DNA of 64,000 nucleotides. It comes from Zhengitettix transpicula (taxonomy: Eukaryota; Arthropoda; Insecta; Orthoptera; Tetrigidae). A model generated the notes under the pieces. That model made no database searches. It was not told the origin of the DNA and was given only the letters and a program-made list of their open reading frames with translations. Shown one piece after another: positions 35,601-46,768 of the stretch (its first letter is position 1; each line of letters begins with the position of its first letter). The stretch covers positions 19,991,001-20,055,000 of the forward strand of contig CM073593.1 in the NCBI GenBank assembly GCA_037074705.1, read 5' to 3'. Position numbers and translations under genes: made by a program.

Positions 35601-38600
35601 AATGAGAATGGAAGAACACCAAATCATGAAGGTATTCTCAGGAGATTTTGGAGGAAGAAATCCATGCAATAGTTTGGAAGATGGGGTACGGCAGGTTGCA
35701 GCATATATCCTTCAATCTGGAATTGGAGAGAAGAAGCACAAGATTGAGAAGTATGGAGGAGAGTGACTGGGGAGACCATGACCTGAAAAAGGCTGATGTG
35801 CCATAAAATAGAATAGTTTGAAGGTGGATGTAGAGAGTTATCATCTGGAGAGGTGTGAGAGAGTAGTTGCACTTTGTTATCTAGAAAGAGGCACTAGTGT
35901 GTGCAGCCACAACATTCCAACCTGCCATGTTATTGAATGACATCAATGAACCTTCCCTAACATCCACCACAGGACAGCAATATTCTGCAGATATAGTAAT
36001 GAAAAATTGCTTCTCTATTTTATGATTTGTCCTTTTTATTTTATATCAGCTCGATACCCAGCATTGCCCCAGATATTTATTTATATAAGCCTGAAAATGT
36101 ATTTAACTGACATTAATTTAGTTAAGACCTGATTTAACCAACATTGCAAGCATCAATGTTTTTAACATTTACATTTCAAGCCACCTAACCTACAATGCAG
36201 ATGGAATGTTTATTTCATAATAATACGTATGGTGAATCATTGTACCATAATTGAGTAGACATTGTGAGACAGTCACAAATGTATTCCCAGCACACTGAAA
36301 GCACCTAAAACATGTCCCATATCCCTAATAGAATTATAAAATACGGTACAATAAGACAGACAGAAATACTCCTGGTCCTGTAAAAAATAATCCCAGTACC
36401 TTAAGAAAGTCAAAAATACTTCCGATGCCTTACTGCAGGGACTTAGAAAGCGTAAAAAATACTCCAAGAATAAAAAAAATACTCCTGACACATTAAGAGT
36501 GTGAAAAATACTCCCAGTTCTCTAATAGAGTAAATAATACTCGTAACACCTTAAAAAATATCCTTGGTGCCCAAAGGGATTAAAAAATATTCCTGGTTCC
36601 CTAAAAAAATGCTCACCATAATTCAAGAGATTTAAGGTTCTCCCAGTACCCCAAGAGAGTCAAAATTATTCTGGTACCTTAAGAGTAAAACATACTTCTG
36701 GTGCATTAAGAGAATCAAAAATACTCCCCATACCTGAGGAGAGAAAAAAAATATTCCTGGCCTGTTAAGAGCTACCGTATTGTTGAAAAGTGTAAAATTA
36801 TACCTACATATCATTGTTTCTAAGTACCCAATACAACACCAAGAGAAATAATTCTGTTACAATAATCATGTATTAATTTATCAAATTATATACATATTTA
36901 ATGAATTAATATGTATATTTATTTTAAATGCCCTAATCACTTATTTTACTGGTTATCTTCTTGCAATAATATCAATCATCTCATTTCTGTGGAAGTCTTT
37001 GTTGTCAAATAAAGATCTTACAATAATAATTCTTAATGTAACTTTTCCTATCATAATGTATTGGTGTACGTTATAATTAATTGCCTGCATTAACTATGAG
37101 AAACAATTACTTTTTCCAAAAGAAATAGCCACAGAAAGTACCTTATCTGTTCTTCTTTCAACAAGGCTTGAATTTCTGCCTCATGGTTAAGCTTTCGTTG
37201 CCTGATTTGCATCTTCCTGCATTTGGATCTTTCATTTGCTGTAATTTCTATAATGTGTCCAGGATTAAATACCCATTTAGGAACTCCCCCAGCTGGTTGC
37301 ATTCTTTGTGCTTCATTATTAGCCTCTAATTTCCTAATTTTTCGTGCTTTAGCGAGAGAATCCATCAGTCTGTCACGTTCTTCACAGGCCAGCTGTTGAG
37401 AAAAGATTATTATTTAACGAATTACAAATATATATTGCAAAGAAATATTTTCATTTTACTTATTTATGTGATCTGCTTGCTTTTTGTCTCTTTTTTTTAT
37501 CTTCACATGACATTTTTCTAATGAAATTTGAAAAACACTATGAACAATGAAATTGCAAAATTTTGATTTATAAGGAGTAACTTAAATAATTTGTTTATGT
37601 TGAAAAATATTCCACTCCCAAAATACATATTGTAACTTTGTGGTAACAGATTTTACTCATGGAATGTATTCATTTTGTTGCATTTAAAACTCAATATAAA
37701 ACAAAGACATATAGGTTTTTTTATTGTATCAGAAGCACAAAGAAACGAGTCAAGATATACATAATCATTTCATATGGTTCGGAATGGTGTAACACTCCTT
37801 CCTGAAGAAGGCGGCTGAGAACCTCCAAAAATTTGAAGAACCTCCATTGGTTTCCTATGGCTACACCACACTTCACTTTCAGATAAGCAGCAAGCTATCT
37901 CTCTTTCCTCTCCATACCAACATCACAATTTATATATATATATGATGAGGTCAAATTAAATAACACATTTATATAGGAAAGACAGACAGTGATGTTGACT
38001 TACCTGAAATCAATAGTTGGTCCAGTCTGGCAGCAGTGAGACAATACTACAAATTTTCAGAGTCCACTTCATCAAAAGTGGTCTGACCTGCTTGACGGCC
38101 AGGCATGAATTGACCTCACAGAATTTATTATTTCAACATCGCTGTCTATCTTTCCTATCAAAATGTGTTATTTAATTTGACCTCATCACATTTTCCTTAA
38201 GTGTTATGCTTATAATAAAAGCAGAGTAAAAATAGTGTATAATGTAAAATGATTATATCTTTTTAATATTTAATTGAGATATTGTGCTTTGTGAGACAGA
38301 GAAAGTATACCTAGTTCTAAGTATTATGACTTGTTCAAACATATCCTGTATATGACCAACTGGAGCAATAAAGTACTATTACTTCTAGTAGATCCTGACA
38401 CCAATAAGAAGTCTTACCTCATTTTATAGACATTCATACTAAGCTAGTGGTATCACATATGTAACAATATGTATCTTAAATTTAAACCACAGTATTCTAA
38501 GAGTTTCAATTTAATATCAATCAATTATTATTTCAAAGTAAAAAATCTAAAAAAAGAATTTTGTGAATATATTTTAAAATAATTATTTTGTTCCATCGTT

Positions 38601-40638
38601 TTGGAACAATAACAATTCAAGTAAGTTCCATAATAGGTCATAAAATAACTCATTAAATGAATATAATAAATTTTAGTTATTTAATCATGCAGAATGTAGG
38701 ATATTTTATTCAATTAATAATTATTAATAACTTGAACAGGTCTTAAACATACTTTATACTTCAACAATATTTTATTAGTTTTCTTCAGTGTTGCTGCACA
38801 AGCATTATCTGTAGGAATGAAATCAGCCTGCAACAAAACCAAAACCAAAATACTTATGACAAGTCCAATTGATGAGTTTCGAGTAATGAATATAAAATGT
38901 TAGAAACATAATTACGTTTATTTGAAATATTAAATTATACACAGCCTTAACTCAGTATTTACAACCTGAAAAATAAAAACATATTTATAAATTTATTTTG
39001 TATGAAAACTTACCTTAATTTCATTTGGTATTGATGTAGAGGTGATTGTTAATTTCCTTATTTTGTTTGTCTTACAGTAGGTTGTGCTAAAACATTCATT
39101 TTCAGCTTTATCAATTACAAGCTTTTGTTCTATTTTCTTCTTTTCTAAAATTTCAATAAGTCTTTCAATTTTCATTTTATGCTCACAAGTTTCCTCGCTT
39201 GATGAATTCGGATGTCCATTACTTTGATGGAACTTCCATTGTAAAATATGCTTTTTCCACATGAAATAATACTTCGACATAATTTTTTTGTTAGAGGGTT
39301 GATTGCCATTTTCTGCTTTCACCTTAGATTTTTTTATGCATAATGTGAATTTATTGCTTTGCATCTGTGTATGGTTTTTTTCTCCTAATATTCTATTTTT
39401 ACTTTCCAAGGGTACTTGATTAACTGTTCTTAGTTTATTAGAGCTTGGGTGAACTATTTGCTTTGTTTCATCTTCAAGGCTGCCAAGTAAACCAATTACA
39501 GCATTGGAATTCTTTAAAACATCATGAAACTCGATTTCATCTACTTCCCTTTTAATAGTTTTCTCTTCTGAATATATGTTAAGCGTAACACCTGTGTTTA
39601 TATGTTGTAGACCCTCTGTTATTGTATCTTCAGAAACTGAACAGTTTTCTCCACTGTCCAGTTTTTCAGAATTGCTTTTGAGTATATCTAATTGATCTTT
39701 CATTGACATATTTTCCCGTGCTCTAGTTGCATCTATGGAATTTTTCCATTTTCTGAAAGAATTATTTTGGGTGGCACAGTTTTTACTGTTTTTCAGTTTT
39801 AGTCTAACATTTGCATCAAAGGGTTCATTATCTTCAGAAAATAAATCCATTGGCTTCATCTGCATTTCAAATTTTTTTTTTATTAATTCAATTTCCCCCT
39901 TGAATTCCTCAATTGCTTTATTAATAACTCTCAGCTCATGTTTCCTAGACCCATTATCTTTACCACCATTTCTGTCTTGCCTAGAAATGAGCAATTAAAT
40001 TTAAATATTAATCGAAAATAAAATAAAGGCATTTTTGTTTAGAAATAAATATTACATATATTATTGCATCCAAATTTTAGATCAAGAGCTGATACAATAG
40101 ATAGAATGAATGATATCAATAAACTATGCTAATGAATTTTAATTATTATTCATAAACGTAGTGCTATGGTGAGTCTCATATTTTTGAATCAATTAATGAT
40201 TGCCAACAGATTATGCTGGTACAATACCTCTTAAGTTGATTTTTTCCGTTAAGTATCTTTTCATTTCTGTGCTTATATTTGATCTGTATAGAAGAAAAAA
40301 AGTTTTACTAAAATATAAATATTAAGTATATTCATTAATTAATAATATAATGTATAACATTGGCATGGCGACACCGGCTCTCAGTTTCTATATTCACTAA
40401 ATCAATTATTTGACTATGTTATACAGTGCTAAAAATAAAATTTAATTGATACTACCTTGTCATGTCTGAGGTTCATGACGGTAATTGGATCGCATAACGC
40501 TTTGGGACATTTCAAAAGTAGTATATCTTGTTCACTAATAGCTTGCACTGAGAGCAATTCACTCGCTAATTCGTTCATTCTGGTACGAGAAGAAGGTAAC
40601 ATGCCGCAAGCGCTGTTTGTTGAATACTGACATAGCAA
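29686..40638 (-). CDS. SFI1/CCDC191-like coiled-coil protein (uncharacterised)
   Basis: Eight exons in minus-strand order: 40638-40456, 40283-40228, 39980-39014, 38827-38753, 37392-37142, 32800-32527, 31108-30951 and 29827-29686. All have GT-AG ends and matching phases, giving 701 residues from the first ATG. The protein is basic and helix-rich. Its C-terminal half carries repeats of the form Y-F-x2-W-x(7-9)-basic, such as YYFMWKKHILQWK, YFKTWTH, AFTCWMKYHH and RKYFSCWKFF. These resemble the centrin-binding repeats of SFI1 and those of CCDC191, the best but unproven match. A long exon 3 (322 codons) is Ser/Lys/Glu-rich. Met 40638 is only two bases from an X-box, so Met 40602 or 40578 (MNELASELL) may be the real start. 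An identical-length copy of most of exon 6 lies at 21.9 kb. The donor after AACAG at 30950 (GTTGGA) is weak but is the only phase-compatible one seen. A centrosome or ciliary-base role is inference. Confidence 0.75.
31241..31430 (+). mobile_element. tRNA-derived SINE, family B
   Basis: An A-box-like TGGTGTAGGGGTCAGTATG and a B box GGTTCGAATTCC are spaced as in tRNA-promoter SINEs. They are followed by an unrelated body and an A/T-rich tail (AATAAATCAATATAAATAA). The tRNA-like head lacks an acceptor stem, so it is not a tRNA gene. Confidence 0.7.
31940..32190 (-). mobile_element. Penelope-like element linker fragment
   Basis: The run GGAGGTTTGGAGGGCATCTGAAG...GATTGCAGTCCAGTATATGCAAGGCAGGGAATG parallels 56760-56885 of the Penelope-like element (GGAGGTTGGGTGGGCGTCTGAAGG...). 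On the minus strand that region encodes the RRPPNLQNLLV linker before the GIY-YIG domain. Here it is diverged and broken. Confidence 0.65.
32345..32460 (-). mobile_element. tRNA-derived SINE, family B (inverted copy)
   Basis: The complement reads GACCTCCTGTGGTGTAATGGTCAGTG...GCGGGCATGGATGTTGTGTG. This matches the head of the SINE at 31241-31430 (GACCTCATGTGGTGTAGGGGTCAGTA...GGGCAGGGATGTTGTGTG). The B box is decayed. Confidence 0.6.
33000..34010 (+). mobile_element. Non-LTR reverse transcriptase relic, 5' part
   Basis: Successive frames give the order typical of a non-LTR reverse transcriptase. First comes YEVKQALPKLKNNKAPSLDRIPAKVWK (33420-33500), then MPEDW and SNYRGITLLCAGYKLFASILKKRLEPLTEHFLAGF (33560-33720). 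FIDFQQAYA-like (33785) and FFEMKQGLKQEGRLASLLLNMELESVIRKL (33920-34005) follow. The next expected motif, Y-x-DD, is found only 1 kb later, at 35047. Confidence 0.75.
34011..35046. mobile_element. Unidentified 1-kb insertion splitting a reverse transcriptase
   Basis: This segment sits between the LESVIRKL block and the YVDDINV block of one reverse transcriptase relic, where the parent element should have only a short spacer. It is less AT-rich than its surroundings. It carries an internal imperfect repeat: ACTACTATTGTTAGTGGGACTTG near 34600 resembles GTACTATTGTTAAAGGGACTCC near 34853. I recognise no coding motif, terminal repeats or target-site duplication. Confidence 0.45.
35047..35790 (+). 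mobile_element. Non-LTR reverse transcriptase relic, 3' part
   Basis: It starts with the catalytic box YVDDINVMG (35050-35076). Then come MEFKYLGIHLTNKNEEMIEVQ (35235-35295), a LIL..LVYRSEGHEP piece and a LNGWII...EWKNTKS (RLrWlGHv.RM-like) tail. The order matches the thumb and C terminus of RTE- or CR1-like elements. Stops and frameshifts are frequent. Confidence 0.7.
36280..36780. repeat. Short-unit degenerate tandem repeat
   Basis: A unit of roughly 38-40 bases resembling AAAAATACTCCTGGTACCTTAAGAGAGT repeats about a dozen times with substitutions and small indels (for example AATACTTCCGATGCCTTA, AATACTCCTGACACATTAAG, AATATTCCTGGTTCCCTA). It lies in the 4.3-kb intron of the coiled-coil gene. 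Confidence 0.75.
37740..38205. repeat. Two adjoining foldback / Penelope-terminal repeats
   Basis: The first (37770-37930, + strand) runs GGAATGGTGTAACACTCCTTCCTGAAGAAGGCGGCTGAGAACC, then TCCAAAAATTTGAAGAACC, then the Penelope terminal arm ending CCATACCAACATCACAATT. The second (37944-38205) is a palindrome with ends GATGAGGTCAAATTAAATAACACATTT and its complement. Its inner part includes, on the minus strand, TTGATGA...GAAAATTTG. Confidence 0.65.
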
Positions 40639-40640
40639 CA

Positions 40641-40654
40641 GTTGCCATGGTAAG
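40641..40654 (-). promoter_or_regulatory. RFX X-box upstream of the coiled-coil gene
   Basis: On the gene's strand the site reads CTTACCATGGCAAC, one base from the RFX consensus GTTRCC-AT-GGYAAC. X-boxes within about 150 bases of the start mark ciliary genes regulated by RFX factors in nematodes and flies. This supports a ciliary or basal-body role and suggests translation starts downstream of Met 40638. Confidence 0.65.
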
Positions 40655-41771
40655 ACTTTATAGGCCCGCTATAATTAATTTCGTAACTTGGTGTATGAAT
40701 GTTAACTGTCGGATTAAAGTAAATTGTTGGAACTAAATATTAATTTTTGAAGTACACACATTTATTTTATTGCATTGTAACGATACGATAATAATGCCTC
40801 TAACAAAATAATTTAGCTATTAACGTTGTCCTCCAGCATGTCAGAAACAATTTAATAAAATAAATATAAAAAAATGTCGCAACATTTCGATCATCTTCTT
40901 GGAACCTCTTGAGATACAAAACTATAAAATAATATAGTTTGTATACATGAATTCTACAAGTATGAATATATCAAATTTAAACATAACGAAAAATTTATAA
41001 AATAAAAATTACTTGTAATTTGTTCCTTTAATTTTAATAAACATTTTGGGAAGATTTTTCTAAAAACGTGTGTTTTTTTACGCACAATGCAGCCGAAATT
41101 TTTCGGTTCTACGTTTGGGAATTAAATGTGACATTTTTATTATCGATTTAGTTGATTCCAGATAATTATAATTTGAACTCCCGATTATTTCGTTGGACTT
41201 GATTTTCAATCCTTTGTTGCGGTTTTACATGGCGTTCATCCATAGATCGATACCAATTCGTCAGCGACGTTGTATTTTCAAGTTATGGATTTTGATGTAC
41301 TGCAAATGAAAGACAGAGTATTACGATATACCAACATTACTTTTGAAAAATAATTCCCACATATAATAAATATATTTTATTATGTTTTAAGAGTTTCCAC
41401 CCTAAAAAATATTATTGAAAATCTGCAACTCCTGAAACTCCAGTAAAATATTTGTTGTACGGTCATAGAAAGTATATGTGCTGAACGAAGTTCACGGAAA
41501 GGTAGCAGCTTACATATGGTTTTCCATTTGTAGATAATAATGACCGTTTTAATAGGGGTTAATAAAAAAATTTTGTATGTGAAAAATATATAATTACAAA
41601 GATATTTTCATTTAAAAATTTATGACGTCATCGCTTGTAAACCGCTTATTTGCGTTACCCACAAATTCACAGATTTATTATTTCCATATTTTTCATTTAC
41701 AATGTTTTTTCTTTTTGGGACGTGAATGTACACATATCTCAGAGCGTAGTTTTGACCTATACGACAAGTGT
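40655..41771. other. Intergenic sequence, unassigned
   Basis: AT-rich with no coding region or repeat family recognised. Confidence 0.4.
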
Positions 41772-41893
41772 CTTTACATTCATTTTCAGCTTTATCAATT
41801 GGAAGCTTTTGTTGTATTTTCTTCTTTTCTAAAATTTCAATAAGTCTTTCAATTTTCATTGTGCTCACAAGTTTTCTCCCTGATGAATTCGGA
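41772..41893 (-). pseudogene. 120-bp copy of part of exon 3 of the coiled-coil gene
   Basis: From ACATTCATTTTCAGC to GATGAATTCGGA this segment matches 39091-39213 with few differences, encoding KIERLIEILEKKKIQQKL versus KIERLIEILEKKKIEQKL in the parent. Sequence on both sides is unrelated to the parent, so it is an isolated duplicated exon fragment upstream of the gene. Confidence 0.8.
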
Positions 41894-42200
41894 CCGAGCG
41901 AACACGTGTTTCGAGAGCTAGCGTCTCAGCAGCGACCCACTGCCTGCGAAGACTCGTTTCACATTTACCCGACAATCGGCTAAAAGACATCAGACTGACT
42001 ACAGAAAGGTTTAAAAACTGAGACGTTTCACTCCAGGTGTCGTCGTCGTTCTTCCTGCAGCCGACTGTCGTCCAGGTTCTCCTACACCAGAGTCCAAGTG
42101 CGTCAGCCTAGAGAGTGCTTTAGCTATGGAGCGTTTCACATCTACCCGGCCCGATTCGTCCAGTCTCCCTGGTTCATCATATGCGTTCTTTAAGTAAAAT
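41894..42200. other. Unassigned, less AT-rich segment
   Basis: Abuts the duplicated exon fragment. It contains CAGCGACCCACTGCCTGCG and GGTGTCGTCGTCGTTCTTCC. TTTCACATTTACCCGACAATCGG (41968) is echoed by TTTCACATCTACCCGGCCCGATTCG (42129), an internal diverged repeat. Possibly part of a retroelement or SINE, but not identified. Confidence 0.35.
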
Positions 42201-42461
42201 ATTTTTGTACTTATATTTTTTTCCATTATAATCACGGAGGATGTACAACTACTTGTAAATTTAATCGTTTTGTGGGACAAAAGTAGAGAAATGCATAAAT
42301 ACAGATTACAGAGTAGAAATTCTTGGGAAGAAGTTTGCGGGGAATTAAGAAATTGATATGAAAATATGGATGGTAAAGAAAGAACGAAATATGCAGAGTA
42401 CAACAAATACCTATATTGATTTTGTTAAAAACTAATTTTAACAGCTTGGAAATATATATAT

Positions 42462-43924
42462 TGTAATAAACTACCGGGGACTTAGTAATTCGCCCACCGT
42501 TGTGGTTACCAAAATGTAATAATTATATATGATGGGTTTTTAAATGAGCAATTATTCATTTTTAAAACAACCAAAATTTATTTAACAATTCTTGAAACAT
42601 TATACAATTTAACATTATAAAAAGCATCTCTTTCTCTCATGGGTCTTTACTGGGTTTGATAACGGAAAGAACACTTAAATAATCGAAGAACCCGAAATTT
42701 ATCTTTAAATTAAACAGAAATATTTAATCGTCTAGACATCGACGACACTTATTAACGAACGTAATCCACCAGATTGATTCTAAATTTAAAAGAGTTTATT
42801 TTATTAACACAAAAGAAGTGAACGATATCTGACTGTATCTTTTAATTCCGTTTACACATATTAATACCATGAAATTTCAACTTACGATTACTCAGGAACA
42901 TTTGGCTCGTTCATTACACACATACTTTATAGACTGGACGTTTACACACTGACTCTAACACATATTATTGGTTCGACGATAGCTGATTCTCCATACTCGG
43001 TGAAGGACATCCCACTTGCTCGTGGTGAAACTACTCGACGCTGGATGCTGTGTCCTGGTCTCCTACCATCGAAGACAGAGGTCAAATTTTGATATTACAA
43101 CAGATTGAACCTCTGCACACAGAAATGTTTATCGTTGAATAATTTTGCTATTTCTCTCGCAGGCTGCAAAATTTCTCCATACTCGGAGCTCGCCGTACGC
43201 CTCCACAACTCTCACTCCCCTCTTGACTCCAAGACTCAACTAACTCACCTCCTAACTCCAAAACTCAACTAACTCTGCAAAAATCTTATCTTCCCTTTAT
43301 ATATTCCAGTCCCTTCTCTTTTCCTTTGTTCCAAAACTACGTCGCAACTGCTCGTTGACAGTTTTTCCATTATCCCGAGATTTACATTCTGCAGTTGCTG
43401 TTCCTTAGCTAGCAAAATATCTAGCCACTCTGTCTTGACCCGACGCCGCCAATCGAGACAGGTCTAATTTGTCTTTGCACTTGTCTTCTTACCCTCGCTC
43501 ACACGTGCGCGTTTCTAAATTCTCCAGACCGCCCAAACTGCACCCTCAATTACTCTGGACTTGTCTTCTCACCCTCACACGACCAGCGCTCCCAAGAACT
43601 AAATAAACACATTACAGAATGTCTTTTCCACTGTCCAGACCATTATCCGAAACACTGCCTGACTTAACAGATTTATTTTGTGACAGGCCCCCGCACATGT
43701 GCCTTGCCCTGACTCCTCCATCCCGATCCTAAGTCAACAAGTGACCTGTCCAGGCCATTAATCAGAAACAATGCCTTTCCTTAACAGATTTATCTTGCGA
43801 CAGGCCACCCGCAGATGTCACCCTTGCTCTGAATTCTCATGACCTGCCCCAAGTAAACATTACAATTTCCTCTGACGGCCAAGACCATTAATCTGAAACA
43901 ATGCCTTTCCCTCGAGGCATTACA
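42462..43924. mobile_element. Candidate solo LTR (1463 bp)
   Basis: The segment begins TGTAAT and ends ATTACA, a TG...CA with a 6-base inverted repeat as in retroviral-type LTRs. It is flanked by ATAT on both sides, compatible with a target-site duplication, though the flank is AT-rich and so weak evidence. It is much less AT-rich than its surroundings and holds TATAAAAAG (42616-42624). Towards the right end a unit of about 115 bases (CCATTAATCAGAAACAATGCCTTTCC...GACAGGCC) is present in about three diverged copies. No internal gag-pol was found beside it. Confidence 0.42.
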
Positions 43925-45240
43925 ATATATTATAAATATATTTATTAAGCACACATTTTGCCAGTTTTATTTTCGTATATATGAAATGTAAGACAAACGC
44001 CATTTTACTGAGTCCGTGTGAGTTAAAAAGTAATCATTATCGCGTTTCTTACGTTATTTTCTGAAATTATTCCTCATACTAAACCACTTCTCGTACTTGT
44101 AAGCCCAGTTAAAGACAAAGTATCCGTCAATTTGCAGCCGTCCCTTTCAAGAATAAAATTATGTAAAATCCATCTGAAAAGTCCGAAAGTATGAATGAAA
44201 TTAATAGACGTGGTTGAATTTTTATTGTTTGTTTTCTTTTACGCCTGACGTTTTGCAAATATATTTTATTATAATAAATAAATATCAGATAAATATAATT
44301 TACGTTCTTTCGCGATTGTGATTTGCAACATTTGTATAGGGGAATACATTCCCTGAATCATGTGTTTGGTTTGAATGTATTTTTCTATCTGTCTAAGATC
44401 ATCAAACTTTTCAATATCCTCTTAAGGAGGACCGTTAATTGACAGTAGTATAAGGATAAAGAAAGGAAAATTCAATTCCCAAGACAGAAGTTTAATTTAT
44501 TTTTAAATAAAAATTGACAATTTTACTTGATAATTAAGGAAATTTTAAAACATTTGAAGTCTATATAGAGAGAATTTTCAATTTTTATGTCATATTTTTC
44601 CATGTTTAAACCCAGTTCACAAATTATCGTACGGATAAACACTTAAAAATTATTTTACAAGAAGCTACTGAAGTGGCTCACAAACTAAATGCTGAAGCAG
44701 TCCCACCAATATACACATCGTCCAAGAAGAAAAACGACTCCATTATCAGTATCAATGACATGATTGAGGTATATTAGACCCTAATAAACCCAGGTTTTTT
44801 TTAAAAAAAAATCCTCCATCAGACATTAGCGTCCTAAAAATTTTAATTTAAGAGTTAAAAACATTAGACAAAGTGTTTGGCTTTTTCAGAACGCTAGGGA
44901 AAACATTTAAGGCCTAAATATTTACATCTGAAAGATAAAGACGATTCAGTGAATGGCGGCATTTATTTGTACGATTAAATTAACGCTTTAAAGTTGCATT
45001 TTATAGAAAATCAGTCTTAGTGATCTACACACACTTTTGCAATATCTTTTCACAAATAATTTGTCGATTTTTACAAGCACATCAATAAGACTGAAAATAT
45101 TTCTACCAGTTACAGTTTCATCAGGGGAAAGATCTTTTCCAAAGTTAAAAATTATAAAGAATTATTTAAGGTCAACTATACATTATTTCGATATATTCTG
45201 AAATATTATCCAGTTTGAATAAGAATTCAGTCAAAAATGT
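43925..45240. other. Intergenic sequence, unassigned
   Basis: AT-rich with no recognisable gene. One short frame near 44650-44760 (KLNAEAVPPIYTSSKKKNDS-like) has no family match I can name. Confidence 0.35.
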
Positions 45241-45405
45241 GATACTATAAATACCACACAATGTTTTTGGGATCCTTGTTCCTTTCTTCAGGTGCGAGGA
45301 AGAACCTAGAGCGACGCAACTGCACTGTGCTTCCTCGCGACCTGACAAGGAACCCCAGAAACGTTGTGTGGTATTTATATTATCACTTTTTTATCTGAGT
45401 TGGAT
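45241..45405. repeat. Foldback of the ATAAATACCACACAA...TTGTGTGGTATTTAT family
   Basis: The left arm (CTATAAATACCACACAATGT...CTTCAGGTGCGAGGAAG) and the right arm (CTTCCTCGCGACCTGACAAGG...ACGTTGTGTGGTATTTATA) are imperfect inverted repeats of about 60 bases. The right arm contains GACCTGACAAGGAACCCCAGAAACG, close to a hammerhead core order (CUGA.., short stem, GAAAC). Confidence 0.65.
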
Positions 45406-46689
45406 ATCCTTCTTATTCATTATTTTCAATCAGACGTAAATTTTTCATTATCCAGTTTTGATACTAGACAAATAATAGCAGATTTCACAAATGTAAAAGA
45501 AATAGATGTTTAATTTTTTTGACACAACTGTGATTTATTTTATGCCTTAAAATATAAAATAACTAATTCATAAAGTAAACATACACGAATTGAAATTTAG
45601 TAGAATTACTATTCTTAGAAATACCTTATTAATTACGCTAATGAAATAGTACCCATTCCTTTATAAGTAAATAGATAAGTTTTAAATCATTGATTTTTGA
45701 AAATTCTACTTTAAAAATACATAACGACAATAAATAGTTCGACTCTAATTTTTTTTAGTCATATGCAGGTTTCAGACGTTTAATAGAAAACTTGTTGGAA
45801 CTCATTTGACGTCAATCCTGAAAAACAGATAATTAGTTCTGGAAATAATTAAATACTGAACCTCGTAAGGTTGTTCCAGACACGGTCAACACGAATGAAA
45901 AAGTGTGAACGAAACGTCTGTTTTTTTGTTGTTGTGCCGTGGGTTGAGACTTTTCAGATGTTAGCTCGTAAGTTCTCTAAGGTAAAAAAAATGTAACATT
46001 GGACATTTCTTCATAGATGAAATATTCTGGTAATCAGAAATTAGATCAATAAACCATGTCTTGATATCCTCTTTTTAGCTGTTTTTAAGCCCTAGTAAAA
46101 CAATCGATAATACTTTAGTTCAGTCATCAGTTTCATGCGCTTAATAATGGATCAGTTTCATGCGCTTAATGGATGATTTTAATGATGTGTCATGTTTCGA
46201 TCATCCATTTCCTTCAGGGTAACTAGGTTTATAGACTTGCTACAAGTCATCTTTGTCGGTGCATCGACCAAGTGCGAATTAAATTTCGATCCTCGATTAC
46301 TTCTCTTGTATTCAGGAGTTCCGAAACGCACCCAAGTTTTTTTTTTTTAAAAAAAATTTCGATATTGTTTCGGCGATGACGTCTTTCAAAGTACATGCAA
46401 TTTCTTATTCAGCTCTTGTGCGCTGTGCATACTTTAGGACGATTTAATTCACTACCATGCACGGCACATGACGTCATTTATAACTTTCGACCGAGATAAG
46501 CTTTGTATGGGGATTTGACGTAGGAAGAACAGCTCAACGGAGAAACCATCGAAAAGAAACAAAAACGTTCAAGAGATGTGCCAGACATCACGTTTATCAG
46601 AAAGTCCCTGATTTGGGTGAAGTACTTCAGAAATGCTTATATTCTCATCTTTCATGATTCTTCTCAGATTTTATAAATTTTCTAGTAGG

Positions 46690-46768
46690 TATTTAAATAA
46701 GTTACATACTCATAATAGGACTGGCCATCTAGAAAAACGGTCAATCATAGTAAGACAGTATCTATCTG
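46690..46768 (-). mobile_element. Ty3/gypsy integrase fragment (left of the hAT insertion)
   Basis: The minus strand encodes RYCLTMIDRFSRWP, the start of the gypsy integrase catalytic core (hydrophobic strand with the first Asp, then RFSRWPE). The fragment is cut by a hAT element and continues upstream at 49282. Confidence 0.75.
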
